Of a stretch of DNA of 28,560 bases, positions 1 to 7,663 are shown piece after piece; the first letter of the stretch is position 1, and each line of letters opens with the position of its first letter. The stretch is from Candidatus Zhuqueibacterota bacterium. GTDB lineage: Bacteria > BS750m-G25. Under the pieces are notes generated by a model. That model had not been told where the DNA came from. It made no database searches and saw nothing but the letters and a program-made list of their open reading frames with translations. The stretch lies in assembly GCA_016783505.1 (NCBI GenBank), contig JADHWK010000031.1:1-28560 (forward strand). The letters are read 5' to 3'. The translations under genes and the position numbers were made by a program.

Positions 1-1387
1 CCCACCAAGCGGATTCTCGGGTATAACCATTTACCCGCCCCGGGGTTTTAAAGGATTTTGGCACATCGGTGATACTGCAATAGAGGGGCACATAAATGGA
101 AGTAGCCACATTATCCCAGGCCAGCCATACCACCCCCCCGATTTCGTCCGGCAGCCAGCCCCGTGACTGTGTAATGGTGGCATACATGGTGAACCAACGG
201 GCAATGGTACGTTCACCCCGCCAGCCCCAACCACCCTTGATTTTAAAAATTTGGTACATATCATAGGGCATAAAAGGGTTGGCAAATGGAGAAATCTCGG
301 TTTTACCCTCTTTATTAACCCAGGTAATATCTTTGACAAAATTGTATTCCGTGCCTTCATAATAATCTTGAAAGATCTCCACCAATTTTTCCAGGGTCAC
401 CAAACTATCCGGCTTCACCGAAAACGGGTAATTTTCTGAATTTGGATGCAGCTTCAGGGAAGGCGCTACCAAATCATACACCCGCCATTCCCGGCGGCGG
501 GCCGAGAAGGAAGTGCGACCCTCTGGATCATAGGCATAACAAAATTCAAAAGGGCCATTTTCTGGATTCCACCAGCCGCTATCCTGCGCCACTGAAGAAA
601 CATTTTCCGACGCCATAAAGTAATCTGGGTTAGCTGGGTCAATCTGCCGTATACGACTGGCATTGGCGTTGACTGAAATATGATCATCCGGCACTCTCTG
701 GGCTGCCCAAACAGAACCGATATTTCCTTTGCCCGGTCCCATAATTTCCAAATGCCAAACCTCTTTTGTGTCGGCAATGGTCAAACATTCACCCCCATCA
801 ATCCATCCATGTTTTTTGGTCAGTTCTCCGGCCAATTTAATTGCCTCACGAGCAGTCGTGCAGCGTTCTATCATTAGCTTCACCAGTTGTTGGCAATCAA
901 TAAGTCCTTCATCTGAATGTAAGGATTTGCGTCCCCCAAAGGTTGATTCCCCTACGGCTAACTGATGATCATTCATACAGGGATAGGCAGTATTGATAAA
1001 ACCATAAGTATATTCCACCTGTGGAATTCCCCCAATGGGAACATGTTTATAGGCCGGCATTGCTAAAGAATCATCCTTGGTTCGCTTGTGCATTATCGCC
1101 ATAGCACCTCTTTTGTGTTTTTGAGTCGGTACCATATCCAGCCAAGAACGGTTGCGATGACTATCACAGGTATGTGAAGTGATAACCGAACCGTCGGCTG
1201 AGGCTTTTTCCCCTACAGTAATTGTAGTGCATCCTTGCGGCCGCCCATCAACCCAATCAGGCTTTTCTTCATAGCTTTTTCCGACGTTTTGGGTAAAACC
1301 TTCTATGGTTTGAAAAATAAATAGCATTAGAATTAAAAAAACAGGAAGGCAGTTTTCCGTTTTTCGAATGATCATTAATCCTTTCAT
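1..1387 (-). CDS. C69-family dipeptidase, secreted, 3' end beyond the window
   Basis: This gene encodes a dipeptidase of peptidase family C69 (U34), an Ntn-type cysteine hydrolase of short peptides. It is an open frame of about 462 codons that leaves the window at the left edge, so its C-terminus is missing. The N-terminus has a hydrophobic signal-like segment (residues 14-28). Then comes GCTTITVGEKASADGS, the family signature in which Cys53 would be the nucleophile exposed by propeptide cleavage. Downstream blocks HTCDSHR, the GESTFGG segment and WHLEIMGPGKG also fit the family. I chose the ATG at 1387 because a GGGAG Shine-Dalgarno lies 8 bases upstream; an in-frame ATG at 1402 has no such site. 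It is probably periplasmic or secreted. The gene upstream is accessory (ATPase plus small peptide), and about 170 bp with an attC-like site and a partial dispersed repeat separates them. The family call is confident; the substrate is unknown. Confidence 0.9.
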   Translation of the reverse strand, partial: MKGLMIIRKTENCLPVFLILMLFIFQTIEGFTQNVGKSYEEKPDWVDGRPQGCTTITVGEKASADGSVITSHTCDSHRNRSWLDMVPTQKHKRGAMAIMHKRTKDDSLAMPAYKHVPIGGIPQVEYTYGFINTAYPCMNDHQLAVGESTFGGRKSLHSDEGLIDCQQLVKLMIERCTTAREAIKLAGELTKKHGWIDGGECLTIADTKEVWHLEIMGPGKGNIGSVWAAQRVPDDHISVNANASRIRQIDPANPDYFMASENVSSVAQDSGWWNPENGPFEFCYAYDPEGRTSFSARRREWRVYDLVAPSLKLHPNSENYPFSVKPDSLVTLEKLVEIFQDYYEGTEYNFVKDITWVNKEGKTEISPFANPFMPYDMYQIFKIKGGWGWRGERTIARWFTMYATITQSRGWLPDEIGGVVWLAWDNVATSIYVPLYCSITDVPKSFKTPGRVNGYTRESAWW

Positions 1388-1546
1388 CGTAGTCACTCCC
1401 ATTTTAATATGTTGGAATCTCTAAGAATTGGAATTAACAAAATTAATCGATTGCATAAATAAGGGGGGAAAACATTTAAGGTATCCATATTAGCTTATGT
1501 CACGAAGTTTGGCGAACCGCCGCGATTGGCACAACAGTCACCAGCG

Positions 1547-1607
1547 GCCTAACGGGATTAGTCACCTGTCCGGCAGTTGCCGGATCGGATGCAGCGCAAT
1601 GTTAGGA
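1547..1607 (-). repeat. attC-like imperfect palindrome (61 bp)
   Basis: On the minus strand the element runs from TCCTAAC (1607-1601) to GTTAGGC (1553-1547). The six inner bases CCTAAC and GTTAGG are perfectly complementary, and a central hairpin TCCGGCA-AC-TGCCGGA lies between them. GTTAGGC is a perfect match to the integron R' core GTTRRRY. TCCTAAC misses the R'' consensus RYYYAAC only at the first base. A length of 61 bp is near the lower limit for attC sites. The lateral arms pair poorly, which weakens the call. The stop codon of the small glycine-rich ORF lies inside the element, as is often seen for cassette genes. It could also be another mobile palindrome. Confidence 0.4.
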
Positions 1608-1720
1608 TTTTGATTGCCTTTGGATTTGGTATCGTCGCCGTCGCCACAGCCGACATCGCCGACACCGCCGACACCGCCGACAAAACCAACATTGAGATAC
1701 ATATTCCCGAAGTCAGACAT
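1562..1720 (-). CDS. Small Gly/Val-rich peptide gene overlapping the ATPase gene
   Basis: This is a 52-codon ORF. Its ATG (1720) overlaps the stop of the ATPase gene as ATGTCTGA, an 8-bp overlap of the type that supports translational coupling. The peptide starts MSDFGNMYLNVGF. It then has a low-complexity core VGGVGGVGDVGCGDGDD (about residues 14-30), encoded by an imperfect 9-nt tandem repeat, and ends in a basic tail finishing RQLPDR. The tail is read from the attC-like palindrome, so it may be incidental. There is one Cys, no transmembrane segment and no signal peptide. No separate strong ribosome site is visible; a longer frame from 1795 would lie inside the ATPase gene and is less likely. 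I do not recognise a family. A co-expressed ATPase partner peptide, a modified-peptide precursor or a non-functional by-product are all possible. Confidence 0.45.
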   Translation of the reverse strand: MSDFGNMYLNVGFVGGVGGVGDVGCGDGDDTKSKGNQNPNIALHPIRQLPDR

Positions 1721-2948
1721 AGAATTTGATCTCTGGTAATGAGTATACGTCTTTGGTTGTGGTTCCAATTCTTTCCGCGGCGACCTCCAGACCAAGCCGA
1801 TAAGTTAAAGCTTGCAAACGATTCAACAGGGAAGTTCGTCCAAGGCCCACAGCTTTTTGGAAATCTTTATCAGATGCAGAGTGAGAACCGGGGATTGAAA
1901 GAAACTGAACAATAGTAAGATCTTTGTCATCAATACTATCTGGTCGACCCTTCAATCCTTCCTTTATAGATTCCATATCCAATTTTCTTGGCTTCTTCCT
2001 CATTTCTACGTATTGCATAGCCATCCGTAATACTCCGAATCCTTTACGCGGATGGCCTCCTGTTGCAAGCATAAGCCCCCAAAAGGCATCGGGCGATATG
2101 AAATCACCCAATGTTTTCCCCCATTTACGATCATTTAGGCGCTTTCGTATCATATCTGCTAGTTCCTGCGGGAGAAAATTTGGCAATTCTACGAGCTCTT
2201 CAAATGAAAATAAAGCTTCTCCCTCGTCATGTGGCATTTTGTGCCCAATTTGATCAACAAAACCCTTATCAAGAGACACAACAAACGCCACACCCTGACG
2301 ACTGAATAGGTCACCGACTGTCCTCACAAAACCGGCGATAAAGCGGGCATACGAAATCCTGTTCTTTAGGAAATATTCCATTCTTTCAAGATCATCAACT
2401 ATGACTACGAATGCAGTTTTGGTGTTTGCAATGATCTTGCTAATAAGGAGACGAGCGGAGTCTTCGTCATGCGGAGCAGATAGGATTTCTTTAGCCTGTT
2501 TTACACCTGCTTTCATGACAGAGACTGCACCAAATTCCAATTCCTTAGCAACGCGTATACTGGAATCAACCCTCTTTGATTCTTCTCTACTATTAAGCTT
2601 GAATTCTTTACCTGTCTTGATTTTCTTCTCGGAGTGACATTGCAAAATGGCTGCAAGGATTTCCCGGTACAACGCTTTTTCTGTTGAACCTGCCAAACGG
2701 ACATAGGCAACGACAAGACCCGTATGTTTAATCTTTTTCTCAAATTTCCTCAGGAAAGAGCTTTTGCCTACTCCGTGGGTGCCATACACACCGATGCAAC
2801 GAGTATTTAGCGCGTTGTGCAGACGATGCAATTCATAATGGCGACAGACGAAAAGACGGAGGGACTCCCCCTGCAGGATGAAATCCTCAAAAGGATCTTC
2901 CTTGAATCCCCAGTATTTAAGCACCGGTGTTTCAAAATGAAGGTCCAT
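1713..2948 (-). CDS. AAA P-loop ATPase (ExeA/TniB/Orc-like) with C-terminal helix-turn-helix-like region
   Basis: This is a 411-aa cytoplasmic ATPase. Near the N-terminus the pattern YWGFKEDPFEDF resembles the start of ExeA/GspA- and TniB-type AAA proteins. Walker A is GTHGVGKS (residues 56-63). Walker B is VVIVDDLER (181-189). A GGHPRK motif around residue 300 could be a sensor-2 element. The last 80 or so residues look like a winged helix, as in Orc1/Cdc6-like and STAND-type ATPases. The ATG at 2948 is preferred because TAAAGGAGA lies about 10 bases upstream; an in-frame ATG at 2990 has only a weak GGTGG. The stop codon overlaps the start of the Gly-rich peptide gene, so the two are probably made together. 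It sits between glnS and a dipeptidase gene and is accessory in character. The exact role (defence, DNA remodelling, mobile-element helper) cannot be told from sequence. Confidence 0.75.
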   Translation of the reverse strand: MDLHFETPVLKYWGFKEDPFEDFILQGESLRLFVCRHYELHRLHNALNTRCIGVYGTHGVGKSSFLRKFEKKIKHTGLVVAYVRLAGSTEKALYREILAAILQCHSEKKIKTGKEFKLNSREESKRVDSSIRVAKELEFGAVSVMKAGVKQAKEILSAPHDEDSARLLISKIIANTKTAFVVIVDDLERMEYFLKNRISYARFIAGFVRTVGDLFSRQGVAFVVSLDKGFVDQIGHKMPHDEGEALFSFEELVELPNFLPQELADMIRKRLNDRKWGKTLGDFISPDAFWGLMLATGGHPRKGFGVLRMAMQYVEMRKKPRKLDMESIKEGLKGRPDSIDDKDLTIVQFLSIPGSHSASDKDFQKAVGLGRTSLLNRLQALTYRLGLEVAAERIGTTTKDVYSLPEIKFYV

Positions 2949-3052
2949 AATTGGTTGATCTCCTTTATGATTTCTTAACTCATTTTCCACCGCCTAAACG
3001 TCATGTTATAACAAGTTAATGAGGTAATATAACATTTTTTGATTAACCTAAT

Positions 3053-4759
3053 TTAGTGTACTTGTTTCATTTCCTGCGCTTTCTCGATCTTGGCCCATGT
3101 ATCCCGCAGAGACACCGTCCGATTGAAGACCAGGTTTTCTTCAGAAGAATCCAGATCCACGCAGAAATAGCCCTGTCTCTCAAACTGGCAGCGATAGCCT
3201 GGCTTCGCCCCCGCCAGACTCGGTTCTAATTTGCACGATGTCAATGTTTCCAGCGAGTTTGGATTCAAGTTAGATTTCCAATCAGCGTCGCCTTCGACTT
3301 CGCTGGGGTCTTCTTTGGCGAAAAGGTGATCATACAGACGCACTTCGGCTTCAATAGCATGAGCGGCTGAGACCCAGTGCAGCGTTGCCTTGACCTTGCG
3401 TCCGTCTGGAGCCCAGCCACCCCGTGTGGCTGGATCATAGTTACAATGCAGTTCGACCACTTCACCCGTTTTTTCATCCTTAACCACCCCTACACATCTA
3501 ATATAATACGCGTACCTGAGCCTTACCTCACGACCGGGGGCCAGACGGAAGAACTTTTTGGGTGGGTCCTCGCGAAAATCCTCTCGTTCAATGTAAAGGA
3601 TACGTGAAAAGGGCACCTTACGTTTCCCCATAGCGGGGTCCTCCGGATTGTTCACGGCATCTAACTCTTCAACCTGGTCTTCTGAATAATTGTCAATGAC
3701 TACCCGAAGTGGATGCAGCACACTCATCACACGCGGCGCTCGTAGGTTCAAATCCTCGCGCAGGCAGTGCTCGAGCAGAGCGATGTCAATGTTATTCTCG
3801 CGCTTGGCCACGCCCACCTCTTGCCAGAAGCGGCGGATGGACTCGGGCGTGTATCCGCGTCTACGCATGCCCGACAAGGTCGGCATGCGCGGGTCGTCCC
3901 AGCCGCTGACGTGGCCCTCTTCGACCAGCTGCCGCAGCCGGCGCGTGGAGGTAATTATGTAGGTGATGTTGCCGCGGGCGAACTCGATCTGGCGCGAAGG
4001 GAAGATGCCCAGCTTCTGAATGAACCAGTCGTACAGTGGGCGGTGGTCTTCAAATTCCAGCGTGCAGAGAGAATGCGTGATCCCCTCGATGGAATCAGAC
4101 TGACCGTGGGCGAAATCGTACATCGGATAGATACACCACTTGTCCCCGGTCCGGTGGTGAGTGGCCCTTAAGATTCGATACATGACGGGATCGCGCATGT
4201 TCAAATTCCCTGATGCCATGTCAATTTTTGCGCGCAGGACGCGGGAACCGTCCTCGAATTCTCCCGCCCGCATCCGCTCGAACAAGTCCAGATTCTCTTC
4301 GACCGACCGGTGGCGATAGGGGCTGTTCTTTCCGGGCTCCGTCAGGGTGCCCCGGGTCTCTCGGATTTCATCTGCACTCAAATCGCAAACGTAGGCTTTG
4401 CCTTTTTTAATTAACAGTATCGCGAATTCGTATAGTTTACCAAAGTAATCTGACGCATAGAACAGCCGGTCATCCCAATCGAATCCCAGCCACCTGACGT
4501 CCTCTATGATGGATTCCACATATTCAGCTTCTTCTTTAATGGGATTGGTATCATCGAATCGCAGATTGCAAAGCCCTCCGTATTCAGCGGCGAGACCGAA
4601 GTTGAGGCAGATGGCCTTGGCATGGCCGATATGCAGATAGCCGTTCGGCTCCGGGGGAAATCTAGTATGAACCCGGCCTTCGTTCTTGTTTGCCTTCAAG
4701 TCCTCCGCTATAATATCTTTGATAAAGTTGGAGGAGGGTGCAGAATTGGTCGTAGTCAT
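3053..4759 (-). CDS. glnS: Glutaminyl-tRNA synthetase, KMSKS-loop lysine replaced
   Basis: Glutamine-tRNA ligase, a class I synthetase, 568 aa, full length for bacterial GlnRS. It attaches glutamine to tRNA-Gln in the cytoplasm using ATP. The N-terminus has the [14 protein letters not shown] signature (HIGH at residues 43-46). The catalytic core includes [33 protein letters not shown] and [23 protein letters not shown]. The anticodon-binding beta-barrels follow from about residue 335. Where E. coli GlnRS has VMSKRKL, this protein reads ITSTRRL (residues 269-275): the second KMSKS lysine is Thr272 (codon ACG). This is unusual and may be a true change or a one-base error. The start at 4759 is chosen because GGGAG lies 8 bases upstream; the ATG at 4765 is too close to it. 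Having both GlnRS and GluRS suggests direct Gln-tRNA charging. It follows a 237-bp gap with a strong hairpin. Confidence 0.97.
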   Translation of the reverse strand: MTTTNSAPSSNFIKDIIAEDLKANKNEGRVHTRFPPEPNGYLHIGHAKAICLNFGLAAEYGGLCNLRFDDTNPIKEEAEYVESIIEDVRWLGFDWDDRLFYASDYFGKLYEFAILLIKKGKAYVCDLSADEIRETRGTLTEPGKNSPYRHRSVEENLDLFERMRAGEFEDGSRVLRAKIDMASGNLNMRDPVMYRILRATHHRTGDKWCIYPMYDFAHGQSDSIEGITHSLCTLEFEDHRPLYDWFIQKLGIFPSRQIEFARGNITYIITSTRRLRQLVEEGHVSGWDDPRMPTLSGMRRRGYTPESIRRFWQEVGVAKRENNIDIALLEHCLREDLNLRAPRVMSVLHPLRVVIDNYSEDQVEELDAVNNPEDPAMGKRKVPFSRILYIEREDFREDPPKKFFRLAPGREVRLRYAYYIRCVGVVKDEKTGEVVELHCNYDPATRGGWAPDGRKVKATLHWVSAAHAIEAEVRLYDHLFAKEDPSEVEGDADWKSNLNPNSLETLTSCKLEPSLAGAKPGYRCQFERQGYFCVDLDSSEENLVFNRTVSLRDTWAKIEKAQEMKQVH

Positions 4760-4838
4760 ATTCATGGCTCCCTTTTCGTTTTTCTTTTGTTTTTATACTG
4801 TTCAGTGTTCGGCGTTTTCATGTCTCTCTTACCGCGGA

Positions 4839-4889
4839 CTAACGGTCTGGGTTTTAGCCGCCGAAGGGCTTAGACCCACTGACCGTTGA
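4839..4889 (-). repeat. Long imperfect hairpin between alpha/beta hydrolase and glnS (weak attC-like)
   Basis: On the plus strand AACGGTC-TGGGT (4841-4852) pairs with ACCCA-ct-GACCGTT (4874-4887). A smaller inner AGCC/GGCT stem is closed by GCCGAA. One arm carries a two-base bulge. The minus strand contains GTTAGTC, a near match to an attC R' core, and the bulged arm resembles attC geometry, but the R'' side does not fit well. There is no T-run, so it is not a typical terminator. It may be an attC relic, a REP-type palindrome or a structured leader for glnS. Confidence 0.4.
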
Positions 4890-4996
4890 GATTTAAAATA
4901 AACTTTAACTACCGCACTGGCCGAGGGAAAATTGACACCCTGCTTCGGTCGGCGGCAAACCTTGATTATGCTTGATCATTGTGCCCTGCGTATCCA

Positions 4997-5788
4997 TTAA
5001 CGCAATTCCTCTTTGAGGATTCGAAAAAACTCTTCCCTGGCTTCCCGTTCAATCCAGGGCATGTGCCCGCAGTTCTTGAGCAGGATAAATCGAAAGCTCT
5101 TTAGAATGGCAGACAAGGGCTTTTGGACCCCTTCAGCCGGATGGGGATCGTAGTCGCCGTGGATAGCAACCACCGGACATTTGATGTGTTTTCCGAGTTC
5201 CAGAAGCTTCCCGCTCCTTCTCAGTTCCGCGGCATCCTTCCACACGCTTTGAAAGATATCAGCTTGACAATCAATTGCTTCGGATTTGTCGGATTCGTGC
5301 ATTATTGGGTCATACGCATCAGCTTTTGAGAATAATGCTCCGAACCGTGCAAATGCCGAGCTTTTATCTTCGGCCGCCGGATTATCTAAAACTTCAATAA
5401 GAGATTTGACCTCTGCTCTCTCCTCCTCACTGAGACGGTTTAGCCTGGTCTCTCGAATTCTTGCAGCATATTTTTCTTCATAGGGGCCACTTCCGATGAG
5501 TATCAGTTTTCTTACGAATTCGGGATAATCGGCGGCAAATATGAAACTGAGCCAGGCTCCCCAAGAGAAGCCAATCAAGGCGACGGGAAGGTCTCCGTTC
5601 TTTTCCAGAACAGTTTTTAACTCTTCGATCTGTCCTTCGAGCGATGCCGCGGTTTGAATCGGTTCCAAAACACCCCAGCCGGATGCGAGTTCACGCGCTA
5701 CCGGAGCCATCTCTCCGACCGCACCTGGACCGCCGCGCACAACGACGATGGCAAAAGGTGCTTTTCCATGTTTTCTCAGGTTCTTCAT
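4997..5788 (-). CDS. Alpha/beta-fold hydrolase
   Basis: This is a 263-aa cytoplasmic alpha/beta hydrolase of the proline-iminopeptidase/haloperoxidase-like kind. The oxyanion segment RGGPG (residues 18-22) precedes the nucleophile elbow GFSWG with Ser75. The acid is Asp212 or Asp214 in HGDYDPHP, and the base is His242 in NCGHMPWIE. A helical cap of about 90 residues lies between the elbow and the acid. The complete triad predicts an active esterase, lipase or peptidase; the substrate is unknown. No clear Shine-Dalgarno is seen upstream of the ATG at 5788. The gene lies between two palindromic intergenic regions, one of them strongly attC-like, next to an AT-rich serine hydrolase. This suggests it may be recently acquired cargo. 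Family confidence is high, function low. Confidence 0.88.
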   Translation of the reverse strand: MKNLRKHGKAPFAIVVVRGGPGAVGEMAPVARELASGWGVLEPIQTAASLEGQIEELKTVLEKNGDLPVALIGFSWGAWLSFIFAADYPEFVRKLILIGSGPYEEKYAARIRETRLNRLSEEERAEVKSLIEVLDNPAAEDKSSAFARFGALFSKADAYDPIMHESDKSEAIDCQADIFQSVWKDAAELRRSGKLLELGKHIKCPVVAIHGDYDPHPAEGVQKPLSAILKSFRFILLKNCGHMPWIEREAREEFFRILKEELR

Positions 5789-5822
5789 ACTTGGTATGGT
5801 GCCGTCCCTGTTTGTTTTCGTA

Positions 5823-5949
5823 GCCTAACGCTAAGGTTAACCTGCCAAACCGCTTACACTAAACCTGATACAACGAACGAAACTTTTAATTTGCCACCGA
5901 ACTTGATTTGAAACACGGCGGTTTGGTAATGTTGAACCTTTTGTTAGCT
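5823..5949 (-). repeat. attC-like site (127 bp) 3' of the serine hydrolase gene
   Basis: On the minus strand it starts AGCTAAC (5949-5943), a near match to the inverse core RYYYAAC, and ends GTTAGGC (5829-5823), a perfect match to GTTRRRY. Inside, two long arms are complementary: 5833-5853 pairs with 5918-5940, containing GGTTAACC/GGTTGAACC-like and GCCAAACCGC/GCGGTTTGG blocks with a few mismatches. The roughly 64-bp centre is a variable loop. The inverse core AGCTAAC is complementary to GTTAGCT at 7552-7546, just upstream of the serine hydrolase gene, as expected for the two ends of a single integron cassette. No integrase gene is present in the window. Confidence 0.55.
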
Positions 5950-6044
5950 GCAAAATTATAATAATATTGATTACATGATTAAATACTATCATTAACTAGA
6001 TACTCATTTAAATTGTTTCATTAGAAGAAATTTTAAAACATATA

Positions 6045-7511
6045 TTAGAATGATTTCCATCGCGCTTTTCCACCAAGTGCCAGTTCCGCAATATCATAGG
6101 CTACCTGAAGTCCTGATTCACTATTCGTAAGTACCACTACACCATGACCTATTCTCGGATAAATGACCATTACGCTTCTAAAGGCGAAAGAAACGCCATT
6201 TTGCCATAGAGCGTCTCCATTTGAGCTGTGCTGAATTCCTATACCTAGCCCCCACGAAAAATCATCATTGATAGAAATCTGAGCGGAATCTATTTGGGCT
6301 GCAATGTTTTTGCTTAAACAGCGAGACTTTGACAGTTCAATCAAAAAAGCTGCTAAATCGTGAGCTGACGAGCGAAGGGAACCATTCGAGCTCATCACAT
6401 TTGCATAATTTTTGAAGACTGGTCCGTTTATGACATTCGTAATTTTCACTAGCACAATAAAAACAATAATCATCAAAATAGTAGAAATTGCCACTCTCAA
6501 ATTTCTTTTTTGCTTTAAAAGATTAAAGCGCAAGAGTAGGAGCTTGATAATAAAGTATGACATAAGCATTATAGCTATAAATGTAAGAGCGCATATGACA
6601 CTCACCAAGACTAAATTGGGGAAGACTGCTCCGATGATTAGAGAAAGAAGAATTATTGTCAGGATAAAAGTTAATATAGATATGCTTATTAAAAGTACCT
6701 TTGATAGCTTCCAGGTTCCTACTATTATTCGGTAAACAATCTGTGTAATCACAATTGTAATAAGAAATATCAAACAGAATGGAATTAAAAACGAAAGTAA
6801 AGGCAATGTGTAGTGCATATGGCCATTCGCCATTTGAGTCATTACTCTACTCTGGTTTATAAAACTGCTATTGCAAATACCAAGGGGTTGAAACACAAGT
6901 TGATCTGCCATCTCTTCAAGAGATTTTTGGGTAACTTGCTCAATCACTTCTTGCAAGTAAAGGAATCCAACTCCTGAATACAAAAATTCAGAACCAGGTT
7001 CAAAATAGATATCTTTTTTCATGAATAAAATATCATCTCCGAGTCCTGAGCTATGCGAAAGCAAATGTCGTATCGTAATATTGTCAGAGTATTCAGATGA
7101 AGGAAGCCATAGATCGTTCAGGTATTGATTTATTGGTTCATCAATAGAAAGTGTACCCTGATCTATAAGCCGAAGTGCAATATATGCAGTGATAACCTTG
7201 CTTATGGATGCAACTTCAAATACAGTTCCAGATTCTATGGGGCGGCGGGTTATTCGATTAGCGACGCCGAATCCTTCTGTCCAAGCGATCTTGTTGTCAC
7301 GGATGAGCGTAATTGCAAGTCCAGGAACATCTGCTTCAAACATACGATGATGAATATAGGTTTTTAGATCGGCAATGACCGAGTCTACTGGCTCTGAAAT
7401 TCGCAGTGAAGATTCTTGAGATAATGCAGATGACCAGAAATTAATAAATAGCGAACAATAACAAATTATAAAAAGTATGTTCTTAAATTTTCTCGGAATA
7501 TTTATATTCAT
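6045..7511 (-). CDS. Serine hydrolase (class C beta-lactamase-like fold) with inserted membrane helices
   Basis: This is a 488-aa protein with a signal-like N-terminus (hydrophobic residues 10-27, ending near ALSQ). The beta-lactamase-related domain starts with DVPGLAITLIRD. Ser102 and Lys105 form the SxxK motif (ASISK). The second motif is Y178-S-G, where YxN is usual, and HSSG and FEPGSEFLYS blocks also fit. The third motif is degenerate (LWQNGVSFAF). About residues 235-360 form four hydrophobic helices with basic linkers, inserted inside the hydrolase domain, which resumes at SSNGSLRSSAHDLAAFL. Family members are usually esterases or D-amino-acid peptidases. The ATG at 7511 is used because AAGGAAG lies upstream; the longer frame starts at a TTG at 7532. 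Coding DNA is clearly more AT-rich than glnS or gltX. A 10-bp inverted match brackets the gene, and a 127-bp attC-like site follows it. Transfer as a gene cassette is plausible. Confidence 0.85.
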   Translation of the reverse strand: MNINIPRKFKNILFIICYCSLFINFWSSALSQESSLRISEPVDSVIADLKTYIHHRMFEADVPGLAITLIRDNKIAWTEGFGVANRITRRPIESGTVFEVASISKVITAYIALRLIDQGTLSIDEPINQYLNDLWLPSSEYSDNITIRHLLSHSSGLGDDILFMKKDIYFEPGSEFLYSGVGFLYLQEVIEQVTQKSLEEMADQLVFQPLGICNSSFINQSRVMTQMANGHMHYTLPLLSFLIPFCLIFLITIVITQIVYRIIVGTWKLSKVLLISISILTFILTIILLSLIIGAVFPNLVLVSVICALTFIAIMLMSYFIIKLLLLRFNLLKQKRNLRVAISTILMIIVFIVLVKITNVINGPVFKNYANVMSSNGSLRSSAHDLAAFLIELSKSRCLSKNIAAQIDSAQISINDDFSWGLGIGIQHSSNGDALWQNGVSFAFRSVMVIYPRIGHGVVVLTNSESGLQVAYDIAELALGGKARWKSF

Positions 7512-7663
7512 CTTTCTTCCTTTTTTAAGCAACTTTTTAGATAGCAGCTAACATATCTTAGGCTGCTCAATTACCGTGTTATAACTCAGGGTTAAGTTCG
7601 TATAAAAATCATTTAATATTTTGATTTGATTCGCTCTTAACTGACCCGAAAAAATGGGGACAT

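Noticed and set aside
1-777. Minus-strand frames of 109 and 103 codons at 31-360 and 466-777
   Set aside because: They are out of frame with the continuous C69 dipeptidase reading frame, which covers the whole stretch with recognisable family motifs.
1637-1692. Short tandem repeat considered as a CRISPR fragment
   Set aside because: Units are 9 nt, contiguous and lack spacers; no CRISPR array or cas gene is in the window.
1721-1795. Longer start (1795) for the Gly-rich peptide frame
   Set aside because: The extra 25 codons lie wholly inside the ATPase coding sequence; the ATG overlapping the ATPase stop is the more natural start.
3690-4410. Several plus-strand frames of 65-134 codons opposite glnS
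   Set aside because: They are shadows of the GC-rich glnS coding strand, with no ribosome sites and Arg/Pro-rich composition without family motifs.
4997-7552. A full integron with integrase
   Set aside because: No tyrosine recombinase is found in any frame; only cassette-like sites without an integrase can be supported.
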